This document shows positions 23,346-34,854 of a stretch of DNA of 64,000 nt, in pieces; position 1 is the stretch's first letter, and each line of letters starts with the position of its first letter. The position numbers were made by a program, and so were the translations under genes. A model generated the notes under the pieces. The model was not told the DNA's origin and did no database searches. It was given only the letters and a program-made list of their open reading frames with translations. Source of the stretch: Timema cristinae (taxonomy: Eukaryota > Arthropoda > Insecta > Phasmatodea > Timematidae); contig JBCFYV010000012.1 of assembly GCA_039000515.1 (NCBI GenBank), positions 114,215,949 through 114,279,948 of the forward strand. Reading direction: 5' to 3'.

Positions 23346-23638
23346 CTCTCAAGCCCGTGGTAAAATAAACATATCGGGCGCGACAAAACATTGTCTTTCT
23401 CTCATTTTATCTCACGATCACATCTTTATTAAACCGATCATCTTGGTCGAGTGATTAGGAAAGTCTATATTAAAGGTATTCAACCTGCGGGTAAGCGAAT
23501 ACATTTTAAGGGGTTTGTAAATTAAAAAAAAAAACTTTCTCTAGATGGATAAAAGCAACGCTATAATAATTAAGTATAATGACAGGCGAAGGTTGGGGTA
23601 TGTATATGATTATAATTACGGATATGAGCCGTATCTCA
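23346..23638. other. No gene seen
   Basis: AT-rich, short poly-A run near 23525. No repeat assignment. Confidence 0.35.
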
Positions 23639-23639
23639 A

Positions 23640-23725
23640 ACATAATCTCCCAGATTGAAAAATGACACCTGGACACGGGAATCGAGCCCGGGACCTTTGT
23701 CGTGGAGGAAATGGACACTCATGTC
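23640..23725 (-). mobile_element. SINE-G fragment
   Basis: ATTGAAAAATGACACCTGGA, then GGGAATCGAGCCCGGGACC, the 3' part of the tRNA-like unit also found at 37280, 46660 and 49086. Confidence 0.7.
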
Positions 23726-23817
23726 GGTAAAACTCCTTTGGATTTATGTTCTAAATAAATTATCATACCAGGACTGTTGCACATCCATGGGTACGTGGAA
23801 TAAAAGAGTAAATTTTT

Positions 23818-23890
23818 CCTCGTCTGGTTTAACGGTGGTAAAGAGATCGGGGTTCGAATCCCAATTGGCTGTATTGAGATAACATTTCCT
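23818..23890 (+). mobile_element. SINE-C-like head fragment
   Basis: TCGTCTGGTTTAACGGTGGT, then AGATCGGGGTTCGAATCCC: a B box with a rearranged 5' half. Confidence 0.5.
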
Positions 23891-23914
23891 ATTTTATATT
23901 ATTATTATTATTAT

Positions 23915-24300
23915 TTTATTGACACCACGTCTCACTTGTCCGTTTGGATTATACGCAAGTGAACTAGCTACGCTATTGTGTTAGGGATAAGGAAGGATAA
24001 ACTTAGAGGAAGTGTACCCGAATTTACGTGGAGAGAGAGTGGAAAACCATTTAGAAGTAGGCCCAGCTAGGATTCGAACCACGACCATCTCCATCACAGG
24101 GAAAAAACTAGACGAGATGATTAAGAGTAGAGGAAGGTTGAATTTAGAGGAAGTGTATCCGCATTTATGTGGAGGTATAGTGGGAAACAATTTATTTTAA
24201 CACCCTCAGTAAACCCAGACTAATTCAAACCCCAACCCCCACATCACAGATAAAACCAGACGAGATGAGCTTGACATTTAGACAGCATGTCCACCGGTTA
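23915..24300 (-). mobile_element. SINE-C, two tandem/nested copies
   Basis: Tail ACACCACGTCTCACTTGTCC, body (GAGGAAGTGTACCCGAATTT), B-box region AGGATTCGAACCACGACC, then a second body (GAGGAAGTGTATCCGCATTT), a second B-box region and a head end CATGTCCACCGGTT. Only one hairpin tail is present. Confidence 0.8.
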
Positions 24301-24570
24301 GTGTAATTATATTATAGATCCCCTTGGATAAGAACGAGCTATTTATTCTAAGCGTGATAGAGAACACGAAGAAGAGGATAGGGGTTGTGAAAGAGGAGGA
24401 GGAGGGGAGGTACCAATGGATTAGAATGGTTGAAGGCAATTACAGTGTAGCCAATTTAAAAAAAACAATCACCCAGGCCTCAATGCATCGGAAAAACGAC
24501 ACTTCGTAGTTTCGAGCTGGATTTTACTCAGCCGATTCGTCTTAAAAGACTAATTACACTCCAACTTTCC
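24301..24570. other. No gene supported
   Basis: A 61-codon frame 24324-24509 has no known domain. Confidence 0.3.
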
Positions 24571-24574
24571 TACG

Positions 24575-24700
24575 AATGTATATATCTGACGGATGAAAAA
24601 AAGAAGCTACTATATCTACTTTCAAGTATCCATACGCCAAGTCATCTAAACTGCTGCCGTTAATTTTGATAGATATTATCAATATCTATATTTTGATTCA
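24575..24700 (+). repeat. Dispersed repeat I, copy 3
   Basis: CTACTATATCTACTTTCAAG, CATACGCCAAGTCATCT and TTTTGATAGATATTATCAAT. Confidence 0.65.
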
Positions 24701-24707
24701 TTTTATT

Positions 24708-24956
24708 TAGCACCGCGTCTTACTAACCGTTTGGGTTATACGCTTAAGTACTAATTACACTAATTAATTAGGAACTGGGAAGGTCGAAATTTAGAGGAAG
24801 TGAATCCACATTTGCGTGGAGGGAGAGTGGAAAACCATTTATGAACCCCCCACCCCAGTTCACCCGACCGAGATTTGAACCTTGATCTCCCCGTCCTCGG
24901 TGGTCTAGCTCAACACGACTGGCGCGTTAGCTAACTACGCCACCGAGGCTGGTCAA
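24708..24956 (-). mobile_element. SINE-B, full length
   Basis: Tail AGCACCGCGTCTTACTAACC, body, CCCGACCGAGATTTGAACC (B box), and TTAGCTAACTACGCCACCGA (A box). Confidence 0.93.
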
Positions 24957-25265
24957 TATTTATAAAATGACATTAAAGTAAAATGTTTTCATTGTTGAAC
25001 ATAACAAAATATGATTGTATTTTTCTAAAAAGTGCTTTAAATATCAATTCGTAAAAAGTCATGGTATGGATTATAAAGTAAGTAAAACTAGGTATATGCA
25101 CCAGTGTGGAATGCCTGAATAGGTATATTAATTTACACTTGGTACCAACAGAATTCACTAGTTCTGCTGGTATTACTAAAGTCACAGCGGGGAAAAAACT
25201 AGTCATTTTATTTTATTACTTTCTTAAATTTATTTATTTTATTTATATCACTTTCTAAACAAAAC
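24957..25265. other. AT-rich, nothing recognised
   Basis: A 77-codon minus frame (24973-25206) has no recognisable domain. Confidence 0.35.
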
Positions 25266-25267
25266 TA

Positions 25268-25400
25268 TTTTTGGTGGCCGAATGGTATAAGGCGTCACTC
25301 TCATCATGGACTGGATTGCTTCCTAAAACGAGTAGCTCGGGGTTCGAATTCCGGTATGATGTACTGAGGGTGGTTTTCCTAAATAATCTTGTCACTAAAG
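25268..25400 (+). mobile_element. SINE-C, 3'-truncated
   Basis: Head TGGTGGCCGAATGGTATAAG, B box GGGGTTCGAATTCCGG, start of body GTACTGAGGGTGGTTTTCC. The tail is lost. Confidence 0.8.
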
Positions 25401-25908
25401 ATGAAAGGGTGGATACCCCCTGTGGGGGGCCCCTGGCGGACGAGAAGACCAACTTGACACGTCATTGCGGTCGCCAACTGTCCAGAGAAACGAAACTAAT
25501 CAAACTAGATGAAATAATGGCGGCCTAGAAGTGGGCGACTTAAGTCACGTAACAAGGAAGATATTTTGTTCCATGCTACTAACAATAGCTCACCCGCACC
25601 GGTGCATAAAGGCGTCAGTATCGTCTCGTCTGGTATGTCGTTGACGGGAGCCAGGTCGGGTGTTAAAATACACCGACTGGGAATGCTGAGGATATTTTTA
25701 AAACTAGATAGTATTTTCCTAACTCTCTTAAAAATAAAATTCTGTTACATGTTCTCTCAATTCTACCTTCCTCATTCCTACCTGGATTAATGTGAATATG
25801 CAAATAGGCAAATAGGCAAAGAGTGCCTATAAAGGGTCCCAAGTGTTCTACAAGGATGTTGAACTACAACACCCCCTTCAAACCCTTACCCCCCCTTTCA
25901 CAAAAAAT
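25401..25908. other. No gene seen
   Basis: CAGTATCGTCTCGTCTGG, then CGGGAGCCAGGTCGGGTG near 25620-25660 may be eroded SINE. Otherwise featureless. Confidence 0.35.
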
Positions 25909-26069
25909 GGAATGCCAGGTCGCCACCGTGGTTCGGATTCCACGTTAAACTGTAGGTCCTCCATTTCATCTCACAATCACCTTACCATTACACATTAGTG
26001 TAAGTGCATATAACCCAAACGGGTAGTAAGACGCGGTGCTAATAATAATAATAATAATAATAATAATTC
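25909..26069 (+). mobile_element. SINE-A, 5'-truncated
   Basis: Starts at AATGGAATGCCAGGTCGCC and ends with the hairpin tail and (TAA)n. Confidence 0.9.
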
Positions 26070-26098
26070 ACAAAAAAAAATCCTCATCACAGCAACTT

Positions 26099-26295
26099 TT
26101 TTTTAGCACCACATCTTACTACCCGTTTGGTTTATCCGCTTATGTATTAATTGCACTAATGTGTTAGAGATGAAGAAGGTTTAATTTATAGGAAGTGTAC
26201 CCGAATTTTCTTGAAAAAGAGAGAGGGAAATCAATTAGGAAGGACCCACCCTAAGCGCACCATACCGGGATCGAACTTCGATCCAACCGAAGAGG
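26099..26295 (-). mobile_element. SINE-C, 5'-truncated
   Basis: Tail TAGCACCACATCTTACTACC, body, then CGGGATCGAACTTCGATCC; the A-box end is missing. Confidence 0.8.
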
Positions 26296-26667
26296 AACTG
26301 AGAATCTACACGTCTGCCGAAAACCCAGAGCGAAACCAAAACGTAATCACGTGACGAGCTCTAAGCCAATCACAATATTTCAGCATCATCAAGAGTTGTC
26401 CGCCCTGGAAGACTTGAAATAACTCCAGCTTTATTTTCCTGCTCGACAACAACAGCTTGGAAGATCCAATTAATAATTTAAAAAAAACCCACCAACTGAC
26501 TCAATCAGCGCGCATACATATATTAATACGTAGTGTAAATAGAATAGAATCGCCATAAATATAGGTTTTTACAACGTCTAAAAAAATTAACCAAGAATAG
26601 GCAGTATTGACAAAATATCACTCTCACTATAAAGCAAGAATTTGTGAACCTATATGTATCTTTCCTA
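26296..26667. other. No gene seen
   Basis: No ORF and no repeat assignment. Confidence 0.35.
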
Positions 26668-27433
26668 CAGTAGCGGCTCGTGTATAGGCACTGCGGAACT
26701 GCAGCACCTCCTATTTCCTCTTGATATTATCGATAATATTTAATATAATGAGTCAATTTTTCTTAAATTCTTTATTTATTTTTGTAGCACAATATATATT
26801 ACTTAAGCTTGATGTCAGTACTTCAGTAGCCATCCCCCAGTTTATGAAAAATATACAAAAAACTTTGTATGGAACTGTGCGCTTCACAGTGCCAGCGACG
26901 TGGTGTTTGACTGTTGTGCGTATGCGCACATAGGACGGGGGTGGGGAGGAAGGTGGGACTGCCAGGTAGAGAGACCACTGTTGATCTCGCAGTGCCGACT
27001 CTGGTGTGATGGTGGAAGTTTTTTTTTTTACTTAGCGTGTGTTGTGCTTAAAAACCGCTTATCATATTCTAGAATGTGATAAAGTGTAGAAGAGTGTAGA
27101 ATTAGATTATTATTTATCTTCCAGCTATTCTATTCGATTCATTTTTTTCCGGTTCTTTTATTTATCAGAAAGACTAAATGCGCTTGCAGTACTTTCAATG
27201 GAGAAAATTTCCTCAATTTTCATACAAATATCAAGGAGAAAATTATTGAAATTTTTTCGCAAATTAAAACAAGAATAATGGATTTCATTTTTAAATGAAT
27301 AGATCAAGCTTGAACTGTAACAAATTATGTTAAAGTAAAAAAGTTTTTTTTTGTTAAAATTTTATCAAGTTCCTGAATACATTTTCTTTTTCTGGAGCAG
27401 CATCCCACTAATTTTAGCTACAAGCCGCCACTG
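26668..27433. mobile_element. hAT-type non-autonomous element (MITE), copy 2, 766 bp
   Basis: Same element as 20811-21611 and in the same orientation. Termini CAGTAGCGGCTCGTG and CAAGCCGCCACTG. The 8 bases flanking the ends (CTTTCCTA and CATTCCTC) match at six positions, a decayed target-site duplication. Relative to copy 1 it has an extra GCAGCACCTCCTATTTCCTC-like segment near the left end and lacks part of the right interior. Confidence 0.9.
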
Positions 27434-27997
27434 CATTCCTCTATCAAATAAAGTTACGTTTTGATAGGCTCACAACAGAAAATTGTAAGATAATATGAGC
27501 TTGTTTAATAGGGTTTTTATGTAAGTTATCACACACTATGAAAACCATTTAAACTTTTTTACTGTTCAGAAATTTCACCTACATTTTGTTGAAAACAATG
27601 TTAAAAATATATCAAACCACTTGATAAATAATCCGGGAATTTCTAAATGTCTGCAACACTTCACAGTGCTCTTAATTTATTGTTTCTTATTTGTGACTCT
27701 CTTAACTTCAGTTACGTCAAAATATGTCATTTTTCTTCTCCAACAAACATAGACTTCAGTGCTTCAACTCTGAAGTAACACTGATCTTAATGAAATGAGT
27801 GCTAAATCGAACCATGAGAAAAGTGACGCACCTACCCTCTGACGGTCAGATTTGGAATTACAGATGTGACGTTTTTATTTGAGGTGGATACCAGCTTGAC
27901 GCATATCTCTGTGGTATTCACTCAAAATAGACAATTTTTTATTTTATCTTTTTGTGAAACTCTTTTCACCGTGGTGCGACATGATGGCAGGTGATTG
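27434..27997. other. No gene seen
   Basis: AT-rich DNA without recognised features. Confidence 0.35.
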
Positions 27998-28710
27998 ATA
28001 CAGGGTGGTTACAAAAACATTTATTTTTAAAACTCACTGACTTTTTTCCTGGTTTTCCAAGAAACATTAAAAAAAATCTTGACTTAAACCTTTTTTCAGT
28101 TTTTCTAGCTAATTCATAAGTGGCTATTTTTTTTCGTTTATTACAATGATTACAATATATCTTAGAAATCAATCTTAACATTTACTAAATTATTATTATT
28201 ATTAGCACCGCGTCTTACTACCCGTTCGGGTTATACGCACTTACGCTAATGTGTAATGGTAGGGTGATAGTGAGATGAAATGAAGGACTACAGTTTAACG
28301 TGGGATCCGAACCACGGTGGAGGCCTGGATTCCTCACATTCACAAGATGTCTTGTCAGAGGTGAAGGAAGGGTTTGGTAATCAGATAAATCTTTGCCGGG
28401 ACCGAGGATCGAACCCCGGCCGAACATTTACTAAAGATAATCCTTTTTTTTTAAAGTAATTTTTTCAATGTTTAATGTTTTAGGTATTATTTGTGTACCT
28501 GTGTAAATGTGTTATAAATAGCCAATGCATTTTATTAACATGGAGGAAAGAAATTTCTCACTTTTGTTTAACTATTTATGTGCAGAACTAGTCAAGTAAT
28601 TACGTTCCCTGACTGTTCCCTATTTTTGAATAAATTCCCTGCCATTCCCTTGTTTTCCATGACATCAAAATATTCCCTGACTTTTCCAGGTATTCCCTGT
28701 CTGTAGCTAC
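27998..28710. mobile_element. Possible DNA transposon remnant interrupted by SINE-A
   Basis: Starts TACAGGGTGGTTACAAA and ends CAGGTATTCCCTGTCTGTAG, with CTGACTTTTCCAGG-type blocks inside. Terminal similarity is weak. The same ATTCCCTGACTTTTCCAGG block recurs at 44810. SINE-A (28190-28422) sits inside. Confidence 0.4.
28190..28422 (-). mobile_element. SINE-A with 13-bp target-site duplication
   Basis: (TTA)n, tail, body and B-box region ATCGAACCCCGGCC. Flanked by AACATTTACTAAA at 28177-28189 and 28423-28435, both exact. Confidence 0.95.
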
Positions 28711-29050
28711 AATGTTGGTAGTAAAGTCTGAAGATAATATTATTCAAAATCTCGTTTCGTTTCCTCATTCAAGTGGTGTTAAGAAAATACTTTATTTTTT
28801 TAAAACTAACTTGTTTTGTTTTCAACTGGTGAAGTCACTCCACAACAAAATAAGTTATAAAAAAAATCTCAACGGACTTCAAAAGTCGATCGCATCTAGG
28901 CCTCTATTGCTCTTAGGTCGTAGAGGGAAAAAAAAAGTAGTGAATAGGGTTGGCGGTTTTTTTATAAGAAAAGAGAAGGCAAAAAAATAATATAAAGTTT
29001 TTCTTGTTGTAGGATGAGGCGGTGGAGAAAGTTTGATAGATCATGGAGAG
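28711..29050. other. No gene supported
   Basis: A 92-codon plus frame (28712-28990) is Lys-rich with no recognised domain. Confidence 0.3.
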
Positions 29051-29052
29051 AG

Positions 29053-29710
29053 TGGTGAAATTAAGGGTGGTCAGATAGGGGTTAATGTGGGCTTCTAGCA
29101 AACAGAGGGGTGAGAAATAGAGCGGAGGAAGGAAAGGATGAGAGAGTGGTGAAATTAAGGGTGGTCAGATAGGGGTTAATGTGGGCTTCTAGCAAACAGA
29201 GGGGTGAGAAATAGAGCGGAGGAAGGAAAGGATGAGAGAGTGGTGAAATTAAGGGTGGTCAGATAGGGTTAATGTGGGCTTCTAGCAAACAGAGGGGTGA
29301 GAAATAGAGCGGAGGAAGGAAAGGATGAGAGAGTGGTGAAATTAAGGGTGGTCAGATAGGGGTTAATGTGGGCTTCTAGCAAACAGAGGGGTGGAAATAG
29401 AGCGGAGGAAGGAAAGGATGAGAGAGTGGTGAAATTAAGGGTGGTCAGATAGGGGTTAATGTGGGCTTCTAGCAAACAGAGGGGTGAGAAATAGAGCGGA
29501 GGAAGGAAAGGATGAGAGAGTGGTGAAATTAAGGGTGGTCAGATAGGGGTTAATGTGGGCTTCTAGCAAACAGAGGGGTGAGAAATAGAGCGGAGGAAGG
29601 AAAGGATGAGAGAGTGGTGAAATTAAGGGTGGTCAGATAGGGGTTAATGTGGGCTTCTAGCAAACAGAGGGGTGAGAAATAGAGCGGAGGAAGGAAAGGA
29701 TGAGAGAGGG
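29053..29710 (+). repeat. 94-bp tandem repeat, seven copies
   Basis: Units begin TGGTGAAATTAAGGGTGGTC at 29053, 29147, 29241, 29334, 29427, 29521 and 29615. Units three and four-five have single-base deletions, which shift the reading frame and break the repetitive minus-strand frames. Confidence 0.97.
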
Positions 29711-29955
29711 TGGGGGGTGAGGGAAGGAATTGAAGATAGGGAACGGATCTAACGGAAGACAAAGATTTCCAATAAAAAAATAATAATAATAATAATGCTG
29801 GAATCATCAAGACTAGATTAAACTTAGGTTGGAAAACTATAAATAATTTTATCTTAATAATTTTTTAGCACATTTTTTTTTTATATTTGAAACTTGAATC
29901 CATTTTATTAAGTAAATATCATATACATATTATTTTAAATATAGGTTCCATTTTC
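29711..29955. other. No gene seen
   Basis: (TAA)n run near 29778-29794, possibly a lost SINE tail; otherwise AT-rich. Confidence 0.35.
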
Positions 29956-29957
29956 CT

Positions 29958-30172
29958 CAGGCCAACACGAGTGGACACGCGGACATAGACGTAAACTACT
30001 GTCTGGTTTGTCAATAAAGAAGAGGTCAAGGTTCGAATGCCGGTCGGGGTTTATTGAGGTTAATTTCCATTAATGGTTTTTCCCTATTCTTGCAAGAAAA
30101 TGCAGGCACATCTCCTATAAACTATACCTTTGTCATCCCTAAGCCACTAGTGTAAATACACTGATATCCCGG
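29958..30172 (+). mobile_element. SINE-C, degenerate
   Basis: AGGTCAAGGTTCGAATGCCG (B box), GGTCGGGGTTTATTGAGG, body with GAAAATGCAGGCACATCTCC. The 5' head and tail are eroded. Confidence 0.7.
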
Positions 30173-30189
30173 GTTGGTGCAAACATATT

Positions 30190-30280
30190 ATTTGATTCAG
30201 TCATACGTCAAGTCATGGGAACTTCTGATAGATACTATCAATAACTATAAAATAATACTTAAGAGTAAATAAAAATTGTA
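30190..30280 (+). repeat. Dispersed repeat I, copy 4 (short)
   Basis: TCATACGTCAAGTCATGGGA and CTGATAGATACTATCAATAA. Confidence 0.6.
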
Positions 30281-30292
30281 TAAACATTTATT

Positions 30293-30540
30293 TTTAGCAC
30301 CGCGTCTTACTACCCATTCGGGTTATACGAACACGTATTATTACGATTAATGTGTTAGAAATATGGAACTTAGAGGAGGTGTTCCCGCATTTGCGTGGAG
30401 AGACTGGAAAACCGTTAAGGAAAATAAAACACCCGATCAGGATTCGAACCGCGATCTCCCCGTCATCGACAGTTACGTCTATTGCGAGAGTGATGCCTCA
30501 GGGGTTAGAACATGCGACCCCAGAGGTGGGTGTTATCAAT
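30293..30540 (-). mobile_element. SINE-C, full length
   Basis: Tail TAGCACCGCGTCTTACTACC, body CCCGCATTTGCGTGGAGAG, B-box region AGGATTCGAACCGCGATCTC, head end ACCCCAGAGGTGGGT. Confidence 0.9.
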
Positions 30541-31590
30541 GTTGATTTAAAAAAAGGGTTGTACATTCTAAATAAATTTTCTACCACAATCCCACCATAG
30601 ATAAAAGAGAAGCCATGTTAAAAAAATTATCAGAGCAGAGGCAAAAATGTCTGGTTGTATTTTAAGAGTTGAATATCTATATTAATAAAATAAAGAGTGT
30701 GTCTGTAATGAGCAATATTCAATATCTACCCCACGCAGAGGTTTGACATTTTAAAAATTAGTAGCTCTTGTGTACGAACGTGTTCGTCTCAAAGCAAGAA
30801 TTTTGGAAAAATTTGATTAGCTTCTTTGTTTAGTTAATTAAAAAACCTAGTCCGAAGCCAAAAAGTAGTAGGCACTGCAGGGATTAAAGGCACTAACTTT
30901 AAAGTTAAATTCCACGTACAGTCATTAAACTAAAATCATTGATCCCAGGTAACGCCGGAAAAATTCAACTAGTAATTTATAATCGTAAGGTCTATTTTAA
31001 CCCCTGGTAATGACAAACTGTATACTATTAAGGGTATAGGACAAGGAGAGCTAATTTTAAGGAAATTAAAAGAGCATTAACTAGGAAATATGAAAGAATA
31101 CGTGTAAAAACCATTAGTTAGGCTGGAACCAGTCTTTGGCATACTGAATCAATCAGGTCTGCCAACCTACCAGCCAAGTTTCGAATACCGGCTAGGACAT
31201 TTAGTGAAATAAGGTAAGAAACACACGGTGTATTTCTGAAATATTTAGAATTAGCAATTATCAACCCAGACAAAAGTGAGAATAATTACATAATATTATA
31301 TTCTAATGTTGATAATAGACGTCTCGTGGTGTTAATGTTTCATAGCGGGAACATGAGAATATAGAATAAAGCTTGAAGCGTCGTGTATGAACTCACTCGC
31401 AAGGAGACAAGAACTGAGGGGCGGGAAGTATTATTAGGGCACAAGAAGGAAGGGAGGAGTAGCTTGATAACTGATGACGAGAAAACGTTTCAGCTCGTGA
31501 AACCTTGTTGTTTAGTATCTGAAGGAAAAAACAGAAATAAGCTCTTGAAACCCTAAAACAAAATTCAACTCTTTAAACGTGTTTGTTTAG
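30541..31590. other. About 1 kb without a recognised gene
   Basis: AT-rich. Near 31480-31600 a segment with TTGTTTAGTATCTGAA occurs twice about 90 bp apart, and a related segment (GTTGTTTAATATTTGATAC) follows the SINE-A insertion at 31933, suggesting a loose tandem repeat. Confidence 0.4.
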
Positions 31591-31603
31591 TATCTGAATA
31601 CGA

Positions 31604-31887
31604 TTATTATTATTCTATTAGCACCGCGTCTTACTACCCGTTCGGGTTATGTGCCCTTTCACTAATGTGTAATGGTAGGGTGATTGTGAGATGAAATGAA
31701 GGACCTACAGTTTAACGTGGGATCCGAACCACGGTGGAGGCCTGGAATTCCACACATTCACAAGTTGTGATTAATACAGTCTTGTCAGAGGTGAAGGAAG
31801 GGTTTGGTAATCAGATAAATCTGTGCCGGGACCGAAGATTGAACCCCGGACCCCCGCAACAGAAGTTCCTCTAGACCACCATGACCC
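31604..31887 (-). mobile_element. SINE-A, near full length, 12-bp target-site duplication
   Basis: (TTA)n-like run, tail, body, B-box region AGATTGAACCCCGGACCC and head end CTCTAGACCACC. Flanked by ATCTGAATACGA at 31592-31603 and 31888-31899. Confidence 0.95.
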
Positions 31888-31899
31888 ATCTGAATACGA

Positions 31900-32838
31900 G
31901 AATATAATGATACATTTATCTAAAAGACGTTGTTTAATATTTGATACAAAGACAGAATTCTACTCATGAAACGTAACATGACATCTGAAAACTAAAAAAA
32001 GAGACGCCGTGGCTAGTTATAACCACTGACGTCATGTAGATGAATCACTCCCAAGATTTAGAAAAATTCTTACAAGAAAGATGACGCCCGAACGGCCCAA
32101 GAGCTCTTAAGAGGTCCAATAGTTTCAGATAGACCGAGTGGGGAGCCACTTTCTTCGCTGGAGAAGAACACGGTCAGCAGTAAGCCCTGTGCCAGGCGTC
32201 GTCGTCTTCCCCAGGGGATCCCCTACCTTACAGACGGGACGCCCCAAAACGGTCGTGGTGGTCTGCGCCATCGATCAACCGGCAAGGCATACCTTCACCA
32301 ACACTCTTAAATCTCGACCACCTCCTGGGAGCTTATAGCCACCTAATACCCTTTCAACGGATCGTATTTCTCTGTAGAAGACAAGAAAAAAAGAAGCCCG
32401 TTAAATTCTGCGGAATCAGTCCGATAAAAACATATGGGAATAGTTTATTCAGAGTGCACCCTCAATTTTCATCTTTGAAAATACCATGCGTATAAAAAAA
32501 GCATGTAAACTTTCCTGATAGTATACCAATAACACATCAAACTAAAGTGGCTGTCGACGGAAATCAAATCATGCTTTTCAAACTATTATTCTTTAAGCTA
32601 CCCCTTACGCTTCAATCAACACCTAAGCTAATTTTTATAATTATTAACTCAAAATTATAATAAATAGCCCAACTTGAAATGATGCAAATTTATAATCGCA
32701 TACGGAAAGAAAGAGAACCAAGAGTGAAATAAATATGGTGATGGGAATTATGACGCGTCACCATCTCGACTGCGCAGCGTCTGACAAGGGGATGCAGGGG
32801 CCGGTTTGACCCTGATTTTGGTAGAAGCGGAGGCCCTT
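31900..32838. other. No gene supported; GC-richer patch at 32130-32340
   Basis: The patch carries a 66-codon plus frame and a longer open minus frame but no recognised domain; it might be an unrecognised exon or transposon piece. The rest is AT-rich. Confidence 0.3.
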
Positions 32839-32839
32839 A

Positions 32840-33020
32840 TTTCGTACCATTATCCTACTGTTCAGTAGTATTTTGATAGGATAAAAGGTCTTATAGAACG
32901 GATATTCTAGTAGCGTTTTGGAAGGACTTTTATCCTACCAAAATTGTACTATATACTATAATTCTGGTAAGAAATAAGACCATCTAGAACGGACTTTTTT
33001 TTATCAAAATCCTGGTATAG
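32840..33020 (+). repeat. Dispersed repeat J, copy 2
   Basis: CAGTAGTATTTTGATAGGAT, ATCCTACCAAAATTGTACTA, CTGGTAAGAAATAAGACC; shares blocks with 2672-2890. Alternating AAGGTCTTATAGAACGG and AGACCATCTAGAACGG suggest internal inverted symmetry. Confidence 0.6.
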
Positions 33021-33064
33021 ACATCGTCTCCATGCTACCTCCTGTATATCCGTTAATACTTGTA

Positions 33065-33372
33065 TTGGTGACCTGGTGGTCTAGGAGTAAGGTGTCAGAC
33101 TTGTGTGCTGGGTTCAATCCTCGGTCCCGGCACAGATTTATCTGATTACCAAACCCTTCCTTCACCTCTGACAAGACGTGTATTAATCACTACTTGTGAA
33201 TGTGAGTAATGCCAGGCCTCCACTGTGGTTCGGATTCCATGTTAAACTGTAGGTCCTCCATTTCATCTCTCAATCACCCTACCATTACACATTAGCGTAA
33301 GTGCGTATAACCCGAACGGTTAGTAAGACGCGGTGTGCTTAATATATAATAATATAATAATAATAATAAATA
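33065..33372 (+). mobile_element. SINE-A, full length
   Basis: tRNA-like head GGTGACCTGGTGGTCTAGG, B box GGGTTCAATCC, body, tail CCCGAACGGTTAGTAAGACG, (TAA)n. The head has an approximately 8-bp deletion between CTGGG and TTCAATCC. Confidence 0.93.
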
Positions 33373-34025
33373 ATAATATAATAGTATCTTTATTTATCAA
33401 AACTTGCAGGTAAAACTTTCGAATCGGAAGAAAAATTGTCCAAACTTTCTGGAAGACTCACACAAAGGCCTTAAAAAAATTTTAAAGATAGTAGGGGCGG
33501 GGGGAGTTAAGGGCAGGGGTCAATTTATATAAATGTTGCTCTTATCGCAAGACATATTTTGTATAGAGAAAGAAAGATAAAAAAAAAGAGTTAAAGTTTT
33601 TAAAGTTGTAATTTACATTTCGAGCCCTTTTGTAGTCAAAAGGAGATTCCACGTCTTTTCGAACTTGTAGGGAAGATTTAAGATTTGCAAAGAAAAAAAA
33701 AGTGTAACTTTTTTTTTCAACACACGTAATCTAAATCGTTGTCCTATTGGAAGAAAAGAAACGATTTATGTTAACGACCTCTTGTCTTTTAACGGAATCG
33801 TCGTCTACACCGTAAAAAGGAATATATATTTTAGACTCTTAGATGATGTAATATTCCGATGATACGTGTAAATAGATATCATTAGAGGAGGGACGTAAAA
33901 ATTCTCGAACCCTGTTGTAATCGGGAAATTTGAAATTCGTAGAAAATCTCAAAAAATTACTTCGAATACAATTATGAAGACCTTGTCTTGATAAAGCAAT
34001 CACAAAAAAAGAAAAATTATATTAA
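33373..34025. other. AT-rich, nothing recognised
   Basis: No ORF or repeat family seen. Confidence 0.35.
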
Positions 34026-34027
34026 TA

Positions 34028-34280
34028 TATTTATTTTGATATCATCCGTTCGGGCTATACGCTTAGGTACTAATTAGTCTAATGGTTGTATGGTCGGGGA
34101 AGGTTATATTTATAGGAAGTGGACCCGAATTTGCTTGGAGGGAGTGTGGAAAAATAACTTTGGAAAAGACACCCTGAGTAAACATGACCTATATTCGAAC
34201 CTCGATCTCCCCATCATCGGCAGTCTAGTCTACTGCGAGAGTAGCGCCTTAGACAGTGCGACCACCGAAGCGGGTATTAA
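34028..34280 (-). mobile_element. SINE-C, full length
   Basis: Tail remnant TCCGTTCGGGCTATACGC, body, B-box region TATTCGAACCTCGATCTCCC, TCTACTGCGAGAGTAGCGCC and head end GACCACCGAAGCGGGT. Confidence 0.88.
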
Positions 34281-34372
34281 TATAATTAATTTACTAGAAA
34301 AAGTTTGTCAGTAACAATACGCCTTAAACAACTTTTTTTTTAAAGTTATATTTTAACTTTAACTAAAGTTGG

Positions 34373-34680
34373 AGCGCCTCTGTGGTCCAGTGGTCAGAGC
34401 TACTGGCTGCAGATACAGAGGTCTCGAGTTCAATCCCCGGAGGTTCCAGATTGTGAAACAATGGGTCTGGGACGGGGCCAAACTCAGGCCTCAGCCCCTT
34501 GAGAACAAATGAAGATCTACTGGAATAAACACGTGGCGGCTTCAGTCTAGAAAACTGATATAAACGGCCGGATGATTCATTGTGCTAATCACATGACACC
34601 CTCTATCCATAAATGTTGGCACTATCTTCACCAAAAGACGGTGGCGGCTCGATCGTAGGCTGACGCGATGGAGTTATTTT
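34373..34680 (+). mobile_element. SINE-E, copy 2
   Basis: tRNA-like head AGCGCCTCTGTGGTCCAGTG with A box TGGTCCAGTGGTCAGAGC, B box GAGTTCAATCCCCGG, body with GTGAAACAATGGGTCTGGG, and an end with CTGATATAAACGGCC and GATGGAG. Homologous to 10945-11262. Confidence 0.88.
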
Positions 34681-34854
34681 TTTGTTTCCAACTAAAATTG
34701 AAAATTTTAAAAGATTCGTGGGTTCAAATTTGGATTCAAAAGAAAATTTAAGATACGGATCCAGGAAAAAAAATTGATTCGACCTTTCTAGTAAATATTT
34801 ATCAATATAGTTTTTTTTTATCTAAGTTCACTCCTCCCCTTTTTCAAGTCTTGT

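Noticed and set aside
29269..29810. Repeated minus-strand peptide frames (68 and 86 codons)
   Set aside because: Translation of the 94-bp tandem repeat; single-base deletions between units break the frame.
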